Shown one piece after another: positions 48,539 to 56,763 of a DNA stretch of 64,000 bases. The stretch spans positions 248,001-312,000 of the forward strand of contig OZ253663.1 of assembly GCA_965263215.1 (NCBI GenBank), read 5' to 3'. Every line of letters starts with the position of its first letter. Within the stretch, counting starts at the first letter, position 1. A program made the position numbers and the translations under genes. Source of the stretch: UBA1672 sp965263215 (GTDB taxonomy: Bacteria; Pseudomonadota; Alphaproteobacteria; Micavibrionales; Micavibrionaceae). Below the pieces are notes generated by a model. The model saw only the letters and a program-made list of their open reading frames with translations, searched no databases and was not told where the DNA came from.

Positions 48539-48614
48539 CGTGCTTTATCAATTCGAAGCGCATATTCTCTAAACGGTTATATCATCACAATAAACCGCCG
48601 TAAAAGACCCTGTT

Positions 48615-49397
48615 TTATTTACGGCAATAAAGCAAAGGCTTGGACAAAGATTGGTCATGCATTTCTTCAATGTGTGAAAATGAATTCCGCAACAACTCTT
48701 CTATTATTTTCGTATTACACAGTTGCGGATGTAGCTCTATAACTAGATTATCAATTTTTTCAAAATCAACACCATCGGCGCATAAGAATGCCTCTTCCGC
48801 ACCCTCAATATCAATTTTCATGACATCTACTCTTTGATCTTGCGGCAATGAACGCAGAATATCGACAAAGGTCAAGCCTTTCACACTAACCTCACCTTCA
48901 TCAGAAACCTTGTGACTCATGGAACTTTCAAGAGAATCCGAAAAACGAACCTCATCATTATTTTTCCATGCTGCACGATTTTCGATAGACCAATTAAATT
49001 CCATATCTTGTGCGAAACCGGCATTCACAGAAAGTACATCAAATGTTTTAGGGCTAGCTTCAACCGAAGTAATAACCGCAGCGCTATTAACAGATAAAGA
49101 CCAGATGGAGAACAAGCCAATATGCGCGCCTATATCATATATATAAGGCTTGTCCTTGCCTTTTATAATGTCACGTAAAAATTCATACTCACCTGTTGCA
49201 AGAATTTCTTTAACTGCCGATAAATCGCATCGTCTGAATTTAAATTTTAAATCTTTATATTTCGCCTGCGCTTCTGCAGCAGGCTGTCCACGTGATTGCA
49301 ATATATAGGATGTTGCCGGAACAGGCCCACGCATGAGAGGACTCAAAACCTTAACATTTTGTACAAAACTCATAATTCGATTGGGTGTATTGATCAT
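48615..49397 (-). CDS. FkbM family methyltransferase
   Basis: A 260-residue SAM-dependent methyltransferase. YIYDIGAHIGLFSIWSLSV near residue 85 is the SAM motif, ITSVEASPKTFDVLSVNAGF follows, and VDVMKIDIEGAEEAFL is the FkbM signature. It probably O-methylates a sugar or other hydroxyl in the surface glycan. It lies 76 bp upstream of the flippase on the same strand and faces the next methyltransferase across a 230-bp divergent AT-rich region in which I see no gene. Confidence 0.88.
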   Translation of the reverse strand: MINTPNRIMSFVQNVKVLSPLMRGPVPATSYILQSRGQPAAEAQAKYKDLKFKFRRCDLSAVKEILATGEYEFLRDIIKGKDKPYIYDIGAHIGLFSIWSLSVNSAAVITSVEASPKTFDVLSVNAGFAQDMEFNWSIENRAAWKNNDEVRFSDSLESSMSHKVSDEGEVSVKGLTFVDILRSLPQDQRVDVMKIDIEGAEEAFLCADGVDFEKIDNLVIELHPQLCNTKIIEELLRNSFSHIEEMHDQSLSKPLLYCRK

Positions 49398-49627
49398 AAA
49401 AAAACTTTTATCTTTGTGGTTAGTTTTGGCTTTAAAACTAAAATCCCAATGTAAATAGTAAGCTAGTTTTTGTTTGCCTAGCGCTTCATAAGTTTTAAAT
49501 AGTTTTAAAGAAACATAGAGCAGAAATTTTTGTACAATATAATTTTGGGCTTCAATTTATGCGCTTTTTGTGCTCTTGTCCACACTAATAGGCCCCAACA
49601 ACAACGAAATAAGAAATTGATTGAATA

Positions 49628-50344
49628 ATGAAAATAAAAACTCTTTTTAGCCCTATAAACCTAAGAAAAGACGTTCGAGATGCGATGCAAAATCACTTTG
49701 CAACTCATTTAAACGATCAAATGGAAGTTTATGACGTCGGGTGCGGAAATAAGCCGTTTTCTGATTTTTTATCAGGAAAAGTGAGTAAATACCTAGGTGT
49801 TGATATAGAAGATGGTTTCTATGATGCCGGGCACATTGACATTGTCGGCTCCGCTTATGACGTTCCTGTTGACGACGAAGTTGCCGATGCCGTCATTTCT
49901 TCACAAGTTATTGAGCATTTGAACAAACCAATCGATGCCATAAAAGAAACAAGTCGTATTTTGAAGCCTAATGGACTTTTTTTTCTCTCTTTTCCTTTTA
50001 TGTACCCAATGCACGCCACACCGCATGATTATATGCGTTACACAAGTTTTTACATGAATGACATTTTGAAACAACATAAACTCGAGTTAATTGAAGAACA
50101 AAAAATCGGTGGCTTTTGGTACTGTACCGGCATGTGCTTCGGCCTTTACATTCAAAGTTTTGATAGAGGTATTTTGAAAAAAATAAAAATAGTTAAATTT
50201 ATCGGCTGGGTTGTTAAGTGGCTATTTAATCTATTGCATTTATTGGAAGGCGGCGTATTGACGTTACTTGGGAAAAACAGAGAAAATTCTCGAGAAAACT
50301 GGACCGTCAACTATGTTTATGTTGCACGTAAAACTGCATCTTAA
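49628..50344 (+). CDS. Class I SAM-dependent methyltransferase
   Basis: A 238-residue protein with VYDVGCGNKPFSDFLSG near residue 37 (SAM motif), VISSQVIEHLNKPIDAIKETSRILKPNGLFFLSFPFMYPMHATPHDYMRYT near residue 97, and an aromatic, hydrophobic C-terminal part (about 180-220) that may touch the membrane. Related genes sit in O-antigen and capsule clusters. First gene of a plus-strand unit with an epimerase, rfbB and rfbA. Confidence 0.87.
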   Translation: MKIKTLFSPINLRKDVRDAMQNHFATHLNDQMEVYDVGCGNKPFSDFLSGKVSKYLGVDIEDGFYDAGHIDIVGSAYDVPVDDEVADAVISSQVIEHLNKPIDAIKETSRILKPNGLFFLSFPFMYPMHATPHDYMRYTSFYMNDILKQHKLELIEEQKIGGFWYCTGMCFGLYIQSFDRGILKKIKIVKFIGWVVKWLFNLLHLLEGGVLTLLGKNRENSRENWTVNYVYVARKTAS

Positions 50345-50368
50345 TAAAGATAAAAAGAGCACGAAAAC

Positions 50369-51274
50369 ATGATCGCATTATGGGGGGCGAATGGTTTTAT
50401 CGGAAGGCATCTAACGCATAAATTGATTGATTGCGGTGAGGATACCCAACTGTTCGCGCGTAATTATGACGACTTTCCCTTTGCGTTACCAGATACATTA
50501 AAGTCTTACTCACGCGATTTCTCAAAACCATATACTTACATCAATGACATCAGTGTCTGCGACACTATTATATTGCTAGTAACAGCATCGTATGCACGCA
50601 CTTTTTCTCATAATCCTGAACAAGAAATAGAGTATAATATTAAGCCTTATTATGCTTTTTTTGATGCACTCAAAAAATGTACTGATGAAAATAAGCATAT
50701 CATTTTTTTATCTTCAGGCGGTGCCATTTATGGTGAAACCGAACATATTCCAATCTCAGAAACACATGATACAAAACCGATCAACGCTTATGGACAAGGT
50801 AAATTACGGATTGAAAAATCTTTAATTGATGCCGCCCAAGATGCAGGATGGGATTACACAATCCTGCGCGTCGCCAACCCCGTCGGGAAATGGGGTAAAA
50901 AACCAAACCTCATTGGCGCTGCTCTTAATGCAATCCAAAATGACGATGTCTTTAACGTCTATGGAGATGGATCAGCCATACGTGATTATTTTTGCGTCGA
51001 AGAGCTTGCCAACGCCATATACTTGTCCGCAAAAAATTCTGATGCCAGAAACAAAATTTATAATGTTGGGAGTGGCAAAGGGCACAGCGCGAATGAAGTG
51101 TTTGAAATTATTGAACGCATCAGCCATAAGTCCCTAAAGATCAAAAATATTGACGCCATAGATACAGACGTTGCCTACAACGTCTTGAATTGCACCAAAA
51201 TAGAACATGACTTAGAGTGGAAAGCTAAAATGAACCTAGAGGACACTATTCGTAAAATGTGGGAGAGCACATGA
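50369..51274 (+). CDS. NAD-dependent epimerase/dehydratase family protein
   Basis: An extended SDR of 301 residues with the dinucleotide motif GANGFIGRHL near residue 6, FLSSGGAIYGETE near residue 115, catalytic YGQGK near residue 140 and VANPVGKWGKKP. It may be the reductase or epimerase acting on the dTDP-4-keto-6-deoxyglucose made by RfbA/RfbB, replacing RfbC/RfbD; that is inferred only from position. Its TGA overlaps the ATG of rfbB. Confidence 0.85.
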   Translation: MIALWGANGFIGRHLTHKLIDCGEDTQLFARNYDDFPFALPDTLKSYSRDFSKPYTYINDISVCDTIILLVTASYARTFSHNPEQEIEYNIKPYYAFFDALKKCTDENKHIIFLSSGGAIYGETEHIPISETHDTKPINAYGQGKLRIEKSLIDAAQDAGWDYTILRVANPVGKWGKKPNLIGAALNAIQNDDVFNVYGDGSAIRDYFCVEELANAIYLSAKNSDARNKIYNVGSGKGHSANEVFEIIERISHKSLKIKNIDAIDTDVAYNVLNCTKIEHDLEWKAKMNLEDTIRKMWEST

Positions 51275-52329
51275 AAATATTAGTCACTGGCGGCGCAGGG
51301 TTCATCGGGTCAGCCGTCTGCCGCTTTTTAATTAATGAGACAGATCACGACGTTGTAAATCTTGATGCACTTACTTACGCCGCAGATTTATCAACATTGG
51401 ATAGCATAACCGACAATCCGCGTTACAGTTTTGAAAATGCAGATATCTGTGATGGCGGTGCGTTAGATGTTATTTTTAACAACCATAAGCCAAACGCCGT
51501 CATGCACTTAGCCGCGGAATCGCATGTTGATCGTTCCATCGACGGACCTGAAATATTCATTCAGACCAACATTGTCGGCACGTATAACATGCTACAATCC
51601 GCGCGCAAATACTGGCTCGGACTGCCTGATGCAGAAAAAGAAAATTTCCGCTTTCATCATATTTCAACCGATGAAGTTTATGGATCTCTCGGGGATGAAG
51701 GGGAGTTCAAGGAAGATACGCCTTATGCACCCAACTCCCCCTATTCCGCCAGTAAGGCCGCGTCTGATCACTTGGTCAGAGCATGGCACGAAACATTTGA
51801 CCTACCTGTCATCATGACAAATTGTTCAAATAACTACGGGCCGTATCAGTTTCCTGAAAAGCTCATCCCCGTTCTGATCTTAAATGCCAAGGCGGGCAAT
51901 AAACTCCCCATCTATGGTAAGGGTGAAAATATTCGTGACTGGCTCTATATCGAAGATCACGTAAGCGCACTTTACGCCGTTTTGACCAAAGGCAGGATTG
52001 GCGAAAAGTATAATGTTGGCGGCAATTCGGAGCTTAAAAACATTGACGTCGCCAAGGCTGTTTGCGCAATTTTGGACGAATTACTACCAAACTCCGACCA
52101 TGCGCCGCATGAAAATTTAATTGAATTTGTAAAAGACCGCCCTGGGCATGATCTTCGTTATGCGATTGATTTTTCACACATCAAAAACGAACTAGGCTGG
52201 GAGCCAAGCGAGTCATTCGAGACCGGCTTGAAAAAAACCGTTCAATGGTATTTGGATAACATGGACTGGTGTGAAAGAATTGCAAGCGGCGCTTATTTGG
52301 AGCGACGCGGAAAAACAGAACAGGGTTAA
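51271..52329 (+). CDS. rfbB: dTDP-glucose 4,6-dehydratase
   Basis: Converts dTDP-glucose to dTDP-4-keto-6-deoxyglucose. The 352-residue protein opens MKILVTGGAGFIGSAVCRF, with the active-site THR-region STDEVYGSL near residue 133, YSASK near residue 160 and the conserved NCSNNYGPYQFPEKLIP. ATG at 51271 overlaps the TGA of the epimerase gene and follows GGGAG. It is directly upstream of rfbA. Confidence 0.94.
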   Translation: MKILVTGGAGFIGSAVCRFLINETDHDVVNLDALTYAADLSTLDSITDNPRYSFENADICDGGALDVIFNNHKPNAVMHLAAESHVDRSIDGPEIFIQTNIVGTYNMLQSARKYWLGLPDAEKENFRFHHISTDEVYGSLGDEGEFKEDTPYAPNSPYSASKAASDHLVRAWHETFDLPVIMTNCSNNYGPYQFPEKLIPVLILNAKAGNKLPIYGKGENIRDWLYIEDHVSALYAVLTKGRIGEKYNVGGNSELKNIDVAKAVCAILDELLPNSDHAPHENLIEFVKDRPGHDLRYAIDFSHIKNELGWEPSESFETGLKKTVQWYLDNMDWCERIASGAYLERRGKTEQG

Positions 52330-52333
52330 GACT

Positions 52334-53215
52334 TTGAAAAAAACAAAAGGCATCATCATGGCTGGTGGATCGGGGACAAGATTGTACCCTGTGACACAAG
52401 CACTCAGTAAACAGTTGCTTCCCGTTTATGACAAGCCAATGATTTATTACCCATTAAGCACGCTTATGCTTGGTGGCATTAAAGATATTCTGATCATCAC
52501 AACACCCAAGGATAGAAATCAATTTAATCGACTTTTGGGCGACGGATCACAATGGGGCATCAATCTTGAGTTCGTAACTCAACCGGAACCAGACGGCCTG
52601 TCGCAAGCCTTTTTGCTTGGTGAAGAATTTCTCGGAAACGATCATTGTGCCTTTATTTTAGGCGATAATATTTTCTACGGAAACATGCTTGGCAACTACA
52701 TAAAAACGGCCATGGAACGTACAGAGGGTGCCACTGTCTTTGGATATCAGGTTTCCGATCCGGAACGGTTCGGAGTTGTTACGTTGGATGAAAATTCCAT
52801 GGCAACCTCCATCGAAGAAAAGCCTGAAAAGCCAAAATCAAACTGGGCGGTGACGGGACTGTATTTTTACGATAATCAGGTCGTTGATATCGCAAAATCT
52901 TTAAAACCGTCTGCACGCGGCGAACTGGAAATCACCGATTTGAACAAAGTGTATCTGGAGCAGAAAAAGCTGCATGTCGAGAAACTTGGCCGTGGATATG
53001 CCTGGATTGATACAGGCACACACGAATCTTTGCTAGAAGCGGGCGAATTCGTCCGCATCGTTGAGCGCAGACAAGGCCTTAAAATTGCGTGTATTGAAGA
53101 AATTGCATATTCAAAAGGCTTTATTGATGCCGCTCAATTAGAAAAACTGGCAACGCTCTACAGTAAGAATAATTACGGCAAATATTTATTCGACGTACTC
53201 AATCGCGCGAAATAG
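52334..53215 (+). CDS. rfbA: Glucose-1-phosphate thymidylyltransferase
   Basis: Makes dTDP-glucose from dTTP and glucose-1-phosphate. About 293 residues from a TTG at 52334, which follows AGGG and gives a standard N-terminus (GIIMAGGSGTRLYPVT). A GTG at 52271 opens the same frame but lies inside rfbB. The catalytic Asp pair is seen in GDNIFYG and in AWIDTGTHESLLEA. No rfbC or rfbD follows in the window. Confidence 0.92.
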   Translation: MKKTKGIIMAGGSGTRLYPVTQALSKQLLPVYDKPMIYYPLSTLMLGGIKDILIITTPKDRNQFNRLLGDGSQWGINLEFVTQPEPDGLSQAFLLGEEFLGNDHCAFILGDNIFYGNMLGNYIKTAMERTEGATVFGYQVSDPERFGVVTLDENSMATSIEEKPEKPKSNWAVTGLYFYDNQVVDIAKSLKPSARGELEITDLNKVYLEQKKLHVEKLGRGYAWIDTGTHESLLEAGEFVRIVERRQGLKIACIEEIAYSKGFIDAAQLEKLATLYSKNNYGKYLFDVLNRAK

Positions 53216-53225
53216 CATTTTCGTT

Positions 53226-54326
53226 TTATCGAACAACTTTGTTGATTATATCTTCCCATAGAGCAACAATCTTTTCAGGGGCAAATTTTTGCGCTGTTTT
53301 TTGACCCGCTTCGCCCATTTTTTGGCGCAAATCTGATGATTGTATTAACTGCTCTAGACCATCAATAAAGTTTTTATCTTTATCGCCTACATCAATTAAT
53401 AAGCCGTTCTCCTGATCTTGAATAAGCTCATTCACACCCTGACAATCTGCGAAACCAATCACCGGTAAGCCATGCGCCATCGCCTCCACAAGCGCAAGGC
53501 CGAAACTTTCATAGTTTGAAGGCAAAGCAAAGATATCGGCATTTAAATATTCCTGTTCGATATCATCCTTTGTGCCACACAAAAACACTTGATCTTGCAT
53601 GGATAAATCTTGAATAAGTGCCTCCAAGTCGGAACGTAATTCCCCTTCCCCGATGATCTTTAAAACCCAATCTGAATTTTGCGGTGCTAGTTTGGCGAAA
53701 CATTCAATCAGAAACGCTTGGTTTTTTTGATCTGACAAACGCCCGACATTTAAAATGACCTTCTGCTCTTCATTTGTTTTGTCCTGTCTTTTTACTACAT
53801 CCGGCTGTGATACCGGATTTGTAATGGCCACCATTTTTCTTTGTAAAAACCTAGGATAGGACGATTTTACATCTTCAGACAAAACCGTAATTTTTTTAAC
53901 AAAAAAAGAACTCAAGAAAAGCAGAACAAATTCTATTTTCCGTGTGCGGTAATGTGCAGGGACAATATGCTCGCTTGCAATTACAGGTATGCCTGTCCCA
54001 ATAAGCGCAAAGCTTAACGGCACAAACATGCTGTGCATGAAGGCCAAAACAACATCAGGCTTTTCCTGCTTTATAGTCTTCCTTAACGATGAAATTCTTT
54101 TCAACGTTTCACCAATCGTCGTTGATTGATCAGGCCTGCCAATACCCAGAAAAAACGTGACAATGTCTTGATGTAGGGGATAAAGCAGTCTTACATCAAC
54201 AGGGTCATAAGTCAAAACCGATATGTCATGATTTTGCTCAAAAAGACCATTGGCAATATCCGTAAGCACCCTCTCTGCACCGCCGCGCGTACTACCAAGA
54301 GATTTTATAGCAAAAAGTATTTTCAT
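53226..54326 (-). CDS. Glycosyltransferase family 4
   Basis: A 366-residue GT-B transferase. MKILFAIKSLGSTRGGAERVL near the start and PSNYESFGLALVEAMAHGLPVIGFADCQGVNELIQD near residue 265 (donor-binding E-x7-E) are clear. It is related to the other GT4 gene in plan and in the short GG loop. It stands on the opposite strand to rfbA, ending 10 bp from it, and closes the first part of the polysaccharide locus. Confidence 0.9.
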   Translation of the reverse strand: MKILFAIKSLGSTRGGAERVLTDIANGLFEQNHDISVLTYDPVDVRLLYPLHQDIVTFFLGIGRPDQSTTIGETLKRISSLRKTIKQEKPDVVLAFMHSMFVPLSFALIGTGIPVIASEHIVPAHYRTRKIEFVLLFLSSFFVKKITVLSEDVKSSYPRFLQRKMVAITNPVSQPDVVKRQDKTNEEQKVILNVGRLSDQKNQAFLIECFAKLAPQNSDWVLKIIGEGELRSDLEALIQDLSMQDQVFLCGTKDDIEQEYLNADIFALPSNYESFGLALVEAMAHGLPVIGFADCQGVNELIQDQENGLLIDVGDKDKNFIDGLEQLIQSSDLRQKMGEAGQKTAQKFAPEKIVALWEDIINKVVR

Positions 54327-54378
54327 GAAAAAACCATATAGACCTGTGATTTACCCTGCAAATGAATAAAAATAGAAG

Positions 54379-54993
54379 TCAGGATTGCCGCTCAATGCCG
54401 TAAATAAAATTATCAATCAGATAGTTTGTCATTTGTGATGAGATGTCCTGATCACTCACCAACGAAATTTTGCCTGTTTCTTCCAAAAAGAAAATTCCGT
54501 GAACAGACGCCCATAATGTGCGCGCCGCCATTTTTCTTTTTTTCGTTTGCTTGCTGGAATAAAAAGGCGTGAGCAGATTTTCCAATGGTTCGAATAAGCG
54601 CACTATTTTTTCCTGATACCATGGCGGCAGCTCTTTCCCTTCCGGCAAAGCATAAGTAAAAAGCATCAACCAATGCGCATGATTTTCTTCTGAGAATTCT
54701 TTATACATTTGCGCCATTTTTTTCATATTTTGTACGGGCGTCTTTTTCGGGGAACGGCATTTTTCACTCGAAAGCGTCTCATATAACCGATCAAGGGTCA
54801 TCCCATTAATTGCCAGACATAAATCTGCCATTGAATCAAAAAGATTATAAATTGTGCCGGGGGTGTAGCCGATATCCTTGGCTATACGGCGCGCCGTTAA
54901 CGCAGAAAACCCTTCTTTTTCGATAATACTCGAAGACGTTTTTAAAATCAGTGCCTTCAATTCGTCACGGGTATGATCACTACGTCTGGCCAT
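54379..54993 (-). CDS. TetR family transcriptional regulator
   Basis: A 204-residue regulator. The N-terminal helix-turn-helix shows LTARRIAKDIGYTPGTIYNLF near residue 38, and the C-terminal ligand domain carries HWLMLFTYALPEGKELPPWY and WASVHGIFFLEETGK, of the WHG-type TetR group. AGGAGA lies six bases before the ATG. It is divergent from a two-gene membrane-protein unit across 134 bp that hold repeated operator-like sites, so it is likely autoregulated and probably represses that unit. Confidence 0.92.
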   Translation of the reverse strand: MARRSDHTRDELKALILKTSSSIIEKEGFSALTARRIAKDIGYTPGTIYNLFDSMADLCLAINGMTLDRLYETLSSEKCRSPKKTPVQNMKKMAQMYKEFSEENHAHWLMLFTYALPEGKELPPWYQEKIVRLFEPLENLLTPFYSSKQTKKRKMAARTLWASVHGIFFLEETGKISLVSDQDISSQMTNYLIDNFIYGIERQS

Positions 54994-55040
54994 AAAGTTC
55001 TCCTGTTTTTCTCATTAACAATACTTCAATTTAATACACC

Positions 55041-55101
55041 GTTCAATTTTTTATTGAACAATGTTTATTTTTATGGCATATTAAATATTGAACATTGTTT
55101 A
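55041..55101. promoter_or_regulatory. Operator-like repeats in the TetR divergent region
   Basis: ATTGAACAATGTTTA (55053-55067) and ATTGAACATTGTTTA (55087-55101) differ by one base and have the near-palindromic TTGAACA-N-TGTT form common for TetR operators. GTTCAAT (55041-55047) makes a perfect 7-bp inverted repeat with ATTGAAC (55053-55059), with 5 bp between. The sites lie midway between the tetR start and the divergent gene. Confidence 0.65.
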
Positions 55102-55127
55102 GAATAAAATAAAAGAGGCAAAAATTT

Positions 55128-55727
55128 ATGGGATCTTTCATAAAAGAAAATTTGGTTTTAATAACCGGCATCGCATTGCCATTGTTGCTGACGTTCGTAT
55201 TTTTTGCCGCAACATTGTTTGATAAAGTTATCGTAGATCCGCCGCGCCACAGTGTTATATTCGCGACCAATTATAGCTATCATAACAATAGTAACGCCCC
55301 ATACAGGCTGCATGTTAAAGATAATGCGGTTCACTTTACCTATATCCCCCCGAAAGAAAATGAATATCGCAACTGGCAAAAACCGCGCCTGTTCGTATAT
55401 GACCCGATTATCGACAATACACGCGAAATTGAATTGCCCATTATTGAGGATCCCGAAGTGAAAATCACAGAAGTTATCAAAGAATTTAAGGGACGAAACA
55501 TCAATACGCTTCAAACCAGCCCTGACGGATACCGATTTGAATATGAATACCGCAGGAATGGCAATTTAATGACCGAATTATTTGGCGGCGGTTCACGCTC
55601 GCGCTCACACTATGCTTTGCGTAAGAAGGGGAACAAAGTGAAAATCCATAGTGCGACAGGATACTACTATAACGCCAAATTTATCGCTTGGGTTATCAAC
55701 GATAAGGAGGTTTCCAATGACCGATAA
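55128..55727 (+). CDS. Hypothetical membrane-anchored protein
   Basis: A 199-residue protein with one N-terminal hydrophobic segment (about residues 9-30, NLVLITGIALPLLLTFVFFAATLF) and a probably periplasmic beta-rich domain (RLHVKDNAVHFTYIPP, PRLFVYDPIIDNTREIELP, DGYRFEYEYRR). AGAGG precedes the ATG. Its end overlaps the next gene by 11 bp, so the two are coupled. I do not recognise the family. Confidence 0.77.
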   Translation: MGSFIKENLVLITGIALPLLLTFVFFAATLFDKVIVDPPRHSVIFATNYSYHNNSNAPYRLHVKDNAVHFTYIPPKENEYRNWQKPRLFVYDPIIDNTREIELPIIEDPEVKITEVIKEFKGRNINTLQTSPDGYRFEYEYRRNGNLMTELFGGGSRSRSHYALRKKGNKVKIHSATGYYYNAKFIAWVINDKEVSNDR

Positions 55728-56670
55728 TATCGCAGTCCATGATAAAGAAACTGCGCTCCATCATATTACCGATCTTGCGCATCATTACGACATTACGCTT
55801 GATGAGATCGGCGCACGCCTTACCAAAAAGGCATTAACAGACAAAAGCGGTAAATGGCTATCGCCCTTACTCGGCTATCTTGGTGCGGCCTTTATATTTG
55901 GCGGATTATCTTTATATGTTGCCATGATTTGGGATGATTTAGAAAGTCTCGGGCGCGTCGTCATTACCTATGGCCCCGGTCTGGTGTCTTTCATTTTGGG
56001 TGTTGTCGTGCTTAGTGATGAACGCTACGCGAAGGCCTCAACGCCGCTTTTCTTAAAAAGTGCCCTCCTCCTGCCAACAGGTATGTTCGTGTTTTTAGGC
56101 GAATATTTTGACGGTGACGACACACAGCTTGCGGCAATGATTGTCTTTGGCTTACTAGCATTTCAGTTCCTTGGCGCATTTTTCAAACTAAACCGCACGA
56201 GCTTGCTATTTTTCGGTTATTTATTCTGGAACGCTACGATTGGTATATTTATGGATCGCGTGGGCGTAGACGGCGAAACACTTGGCATAGTGCTCGGCCT
56301 ATCAGTTATGATGGTTGCATGGAGTATTGATAAAACCAATCATCGCGGCATTGCATCTTTCTGGTATTTCGTCGGCAGTATTGGCCTGCTCTGGTCGGTC
56401 TTTGACGTGATCCACGGCATCGCCATCGTCGATATCCTATTCTTGCCACTTACCGTATTCTTAATGTTGATTAGCACCCGCATCCGCAGCCGCACCTTAT
56501 TGCTCGTCTCAACATTCGCGCTGCTTGGGTTCCTCGGATATTACACAGACGAATATTTCGCCGATGTCACGGGCTGGCCGATTGCACTGATGCTTATGGG
56601 CTTTATGCTGATCGGGGTGAGCGCCTACGCGGTTAAGTTGGGTAAAGCCATCAAAGATAAGGGTCAATAA
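55717..56670 (+). CDS. DUF2157-like polytopic membrane protein
   Basis: About 317 residues from the ATG at 55717, which has GGAGG at good distance; the open frame extends upstream to 55651 within the previous gene. A 50-residue soluble N-terminus with ALHHITDLAHHYDITLDEIG is followed by eight to nine hydrophobic segments beginning WLSPLLGYLGAAFIFGGLSLYV. The arrangement matches DUF2157 predicted membrane proteins. It may be controlled by the divergent TetR. Confidence 0.8.
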   Translation: MTDNIAVHDKETALHHITDLAHHYDITLDEIGARLTKKALTDKSGKWLSPLLGYLGAAFIFGGLSLYVAMIWDDLESLGRVVITYGPGLVSFILGVVVLSDERYAKASTPLFLKSALLLPTGMFVFLGEYFDGDDTQLAAMIVFGLLAFQFLGAFFKLNRTSLLFFGYLFWNATIGIFMDRVGVDGETLGIVLGLSVMMVAWSIDKTNHRGIASFWYFVGSIGLLWSVFDVIHGIAIVDILFLPLTVFLMLISTRIRSRTLLLVSTFALLGFLGYYTDEYFADVTGWPIALMLMGFMLIGVSAYAVKLGKAIKDKGQ

Positions 56671-56763
56671 CTGCAACAGAACACTAAAGCAATTTGGTAA
56701 TCCCCTATTGATCAGGCCATCTATCGCTTCATTTAAAGCCACAGCAGCCCCTGCGCTTTTCGT

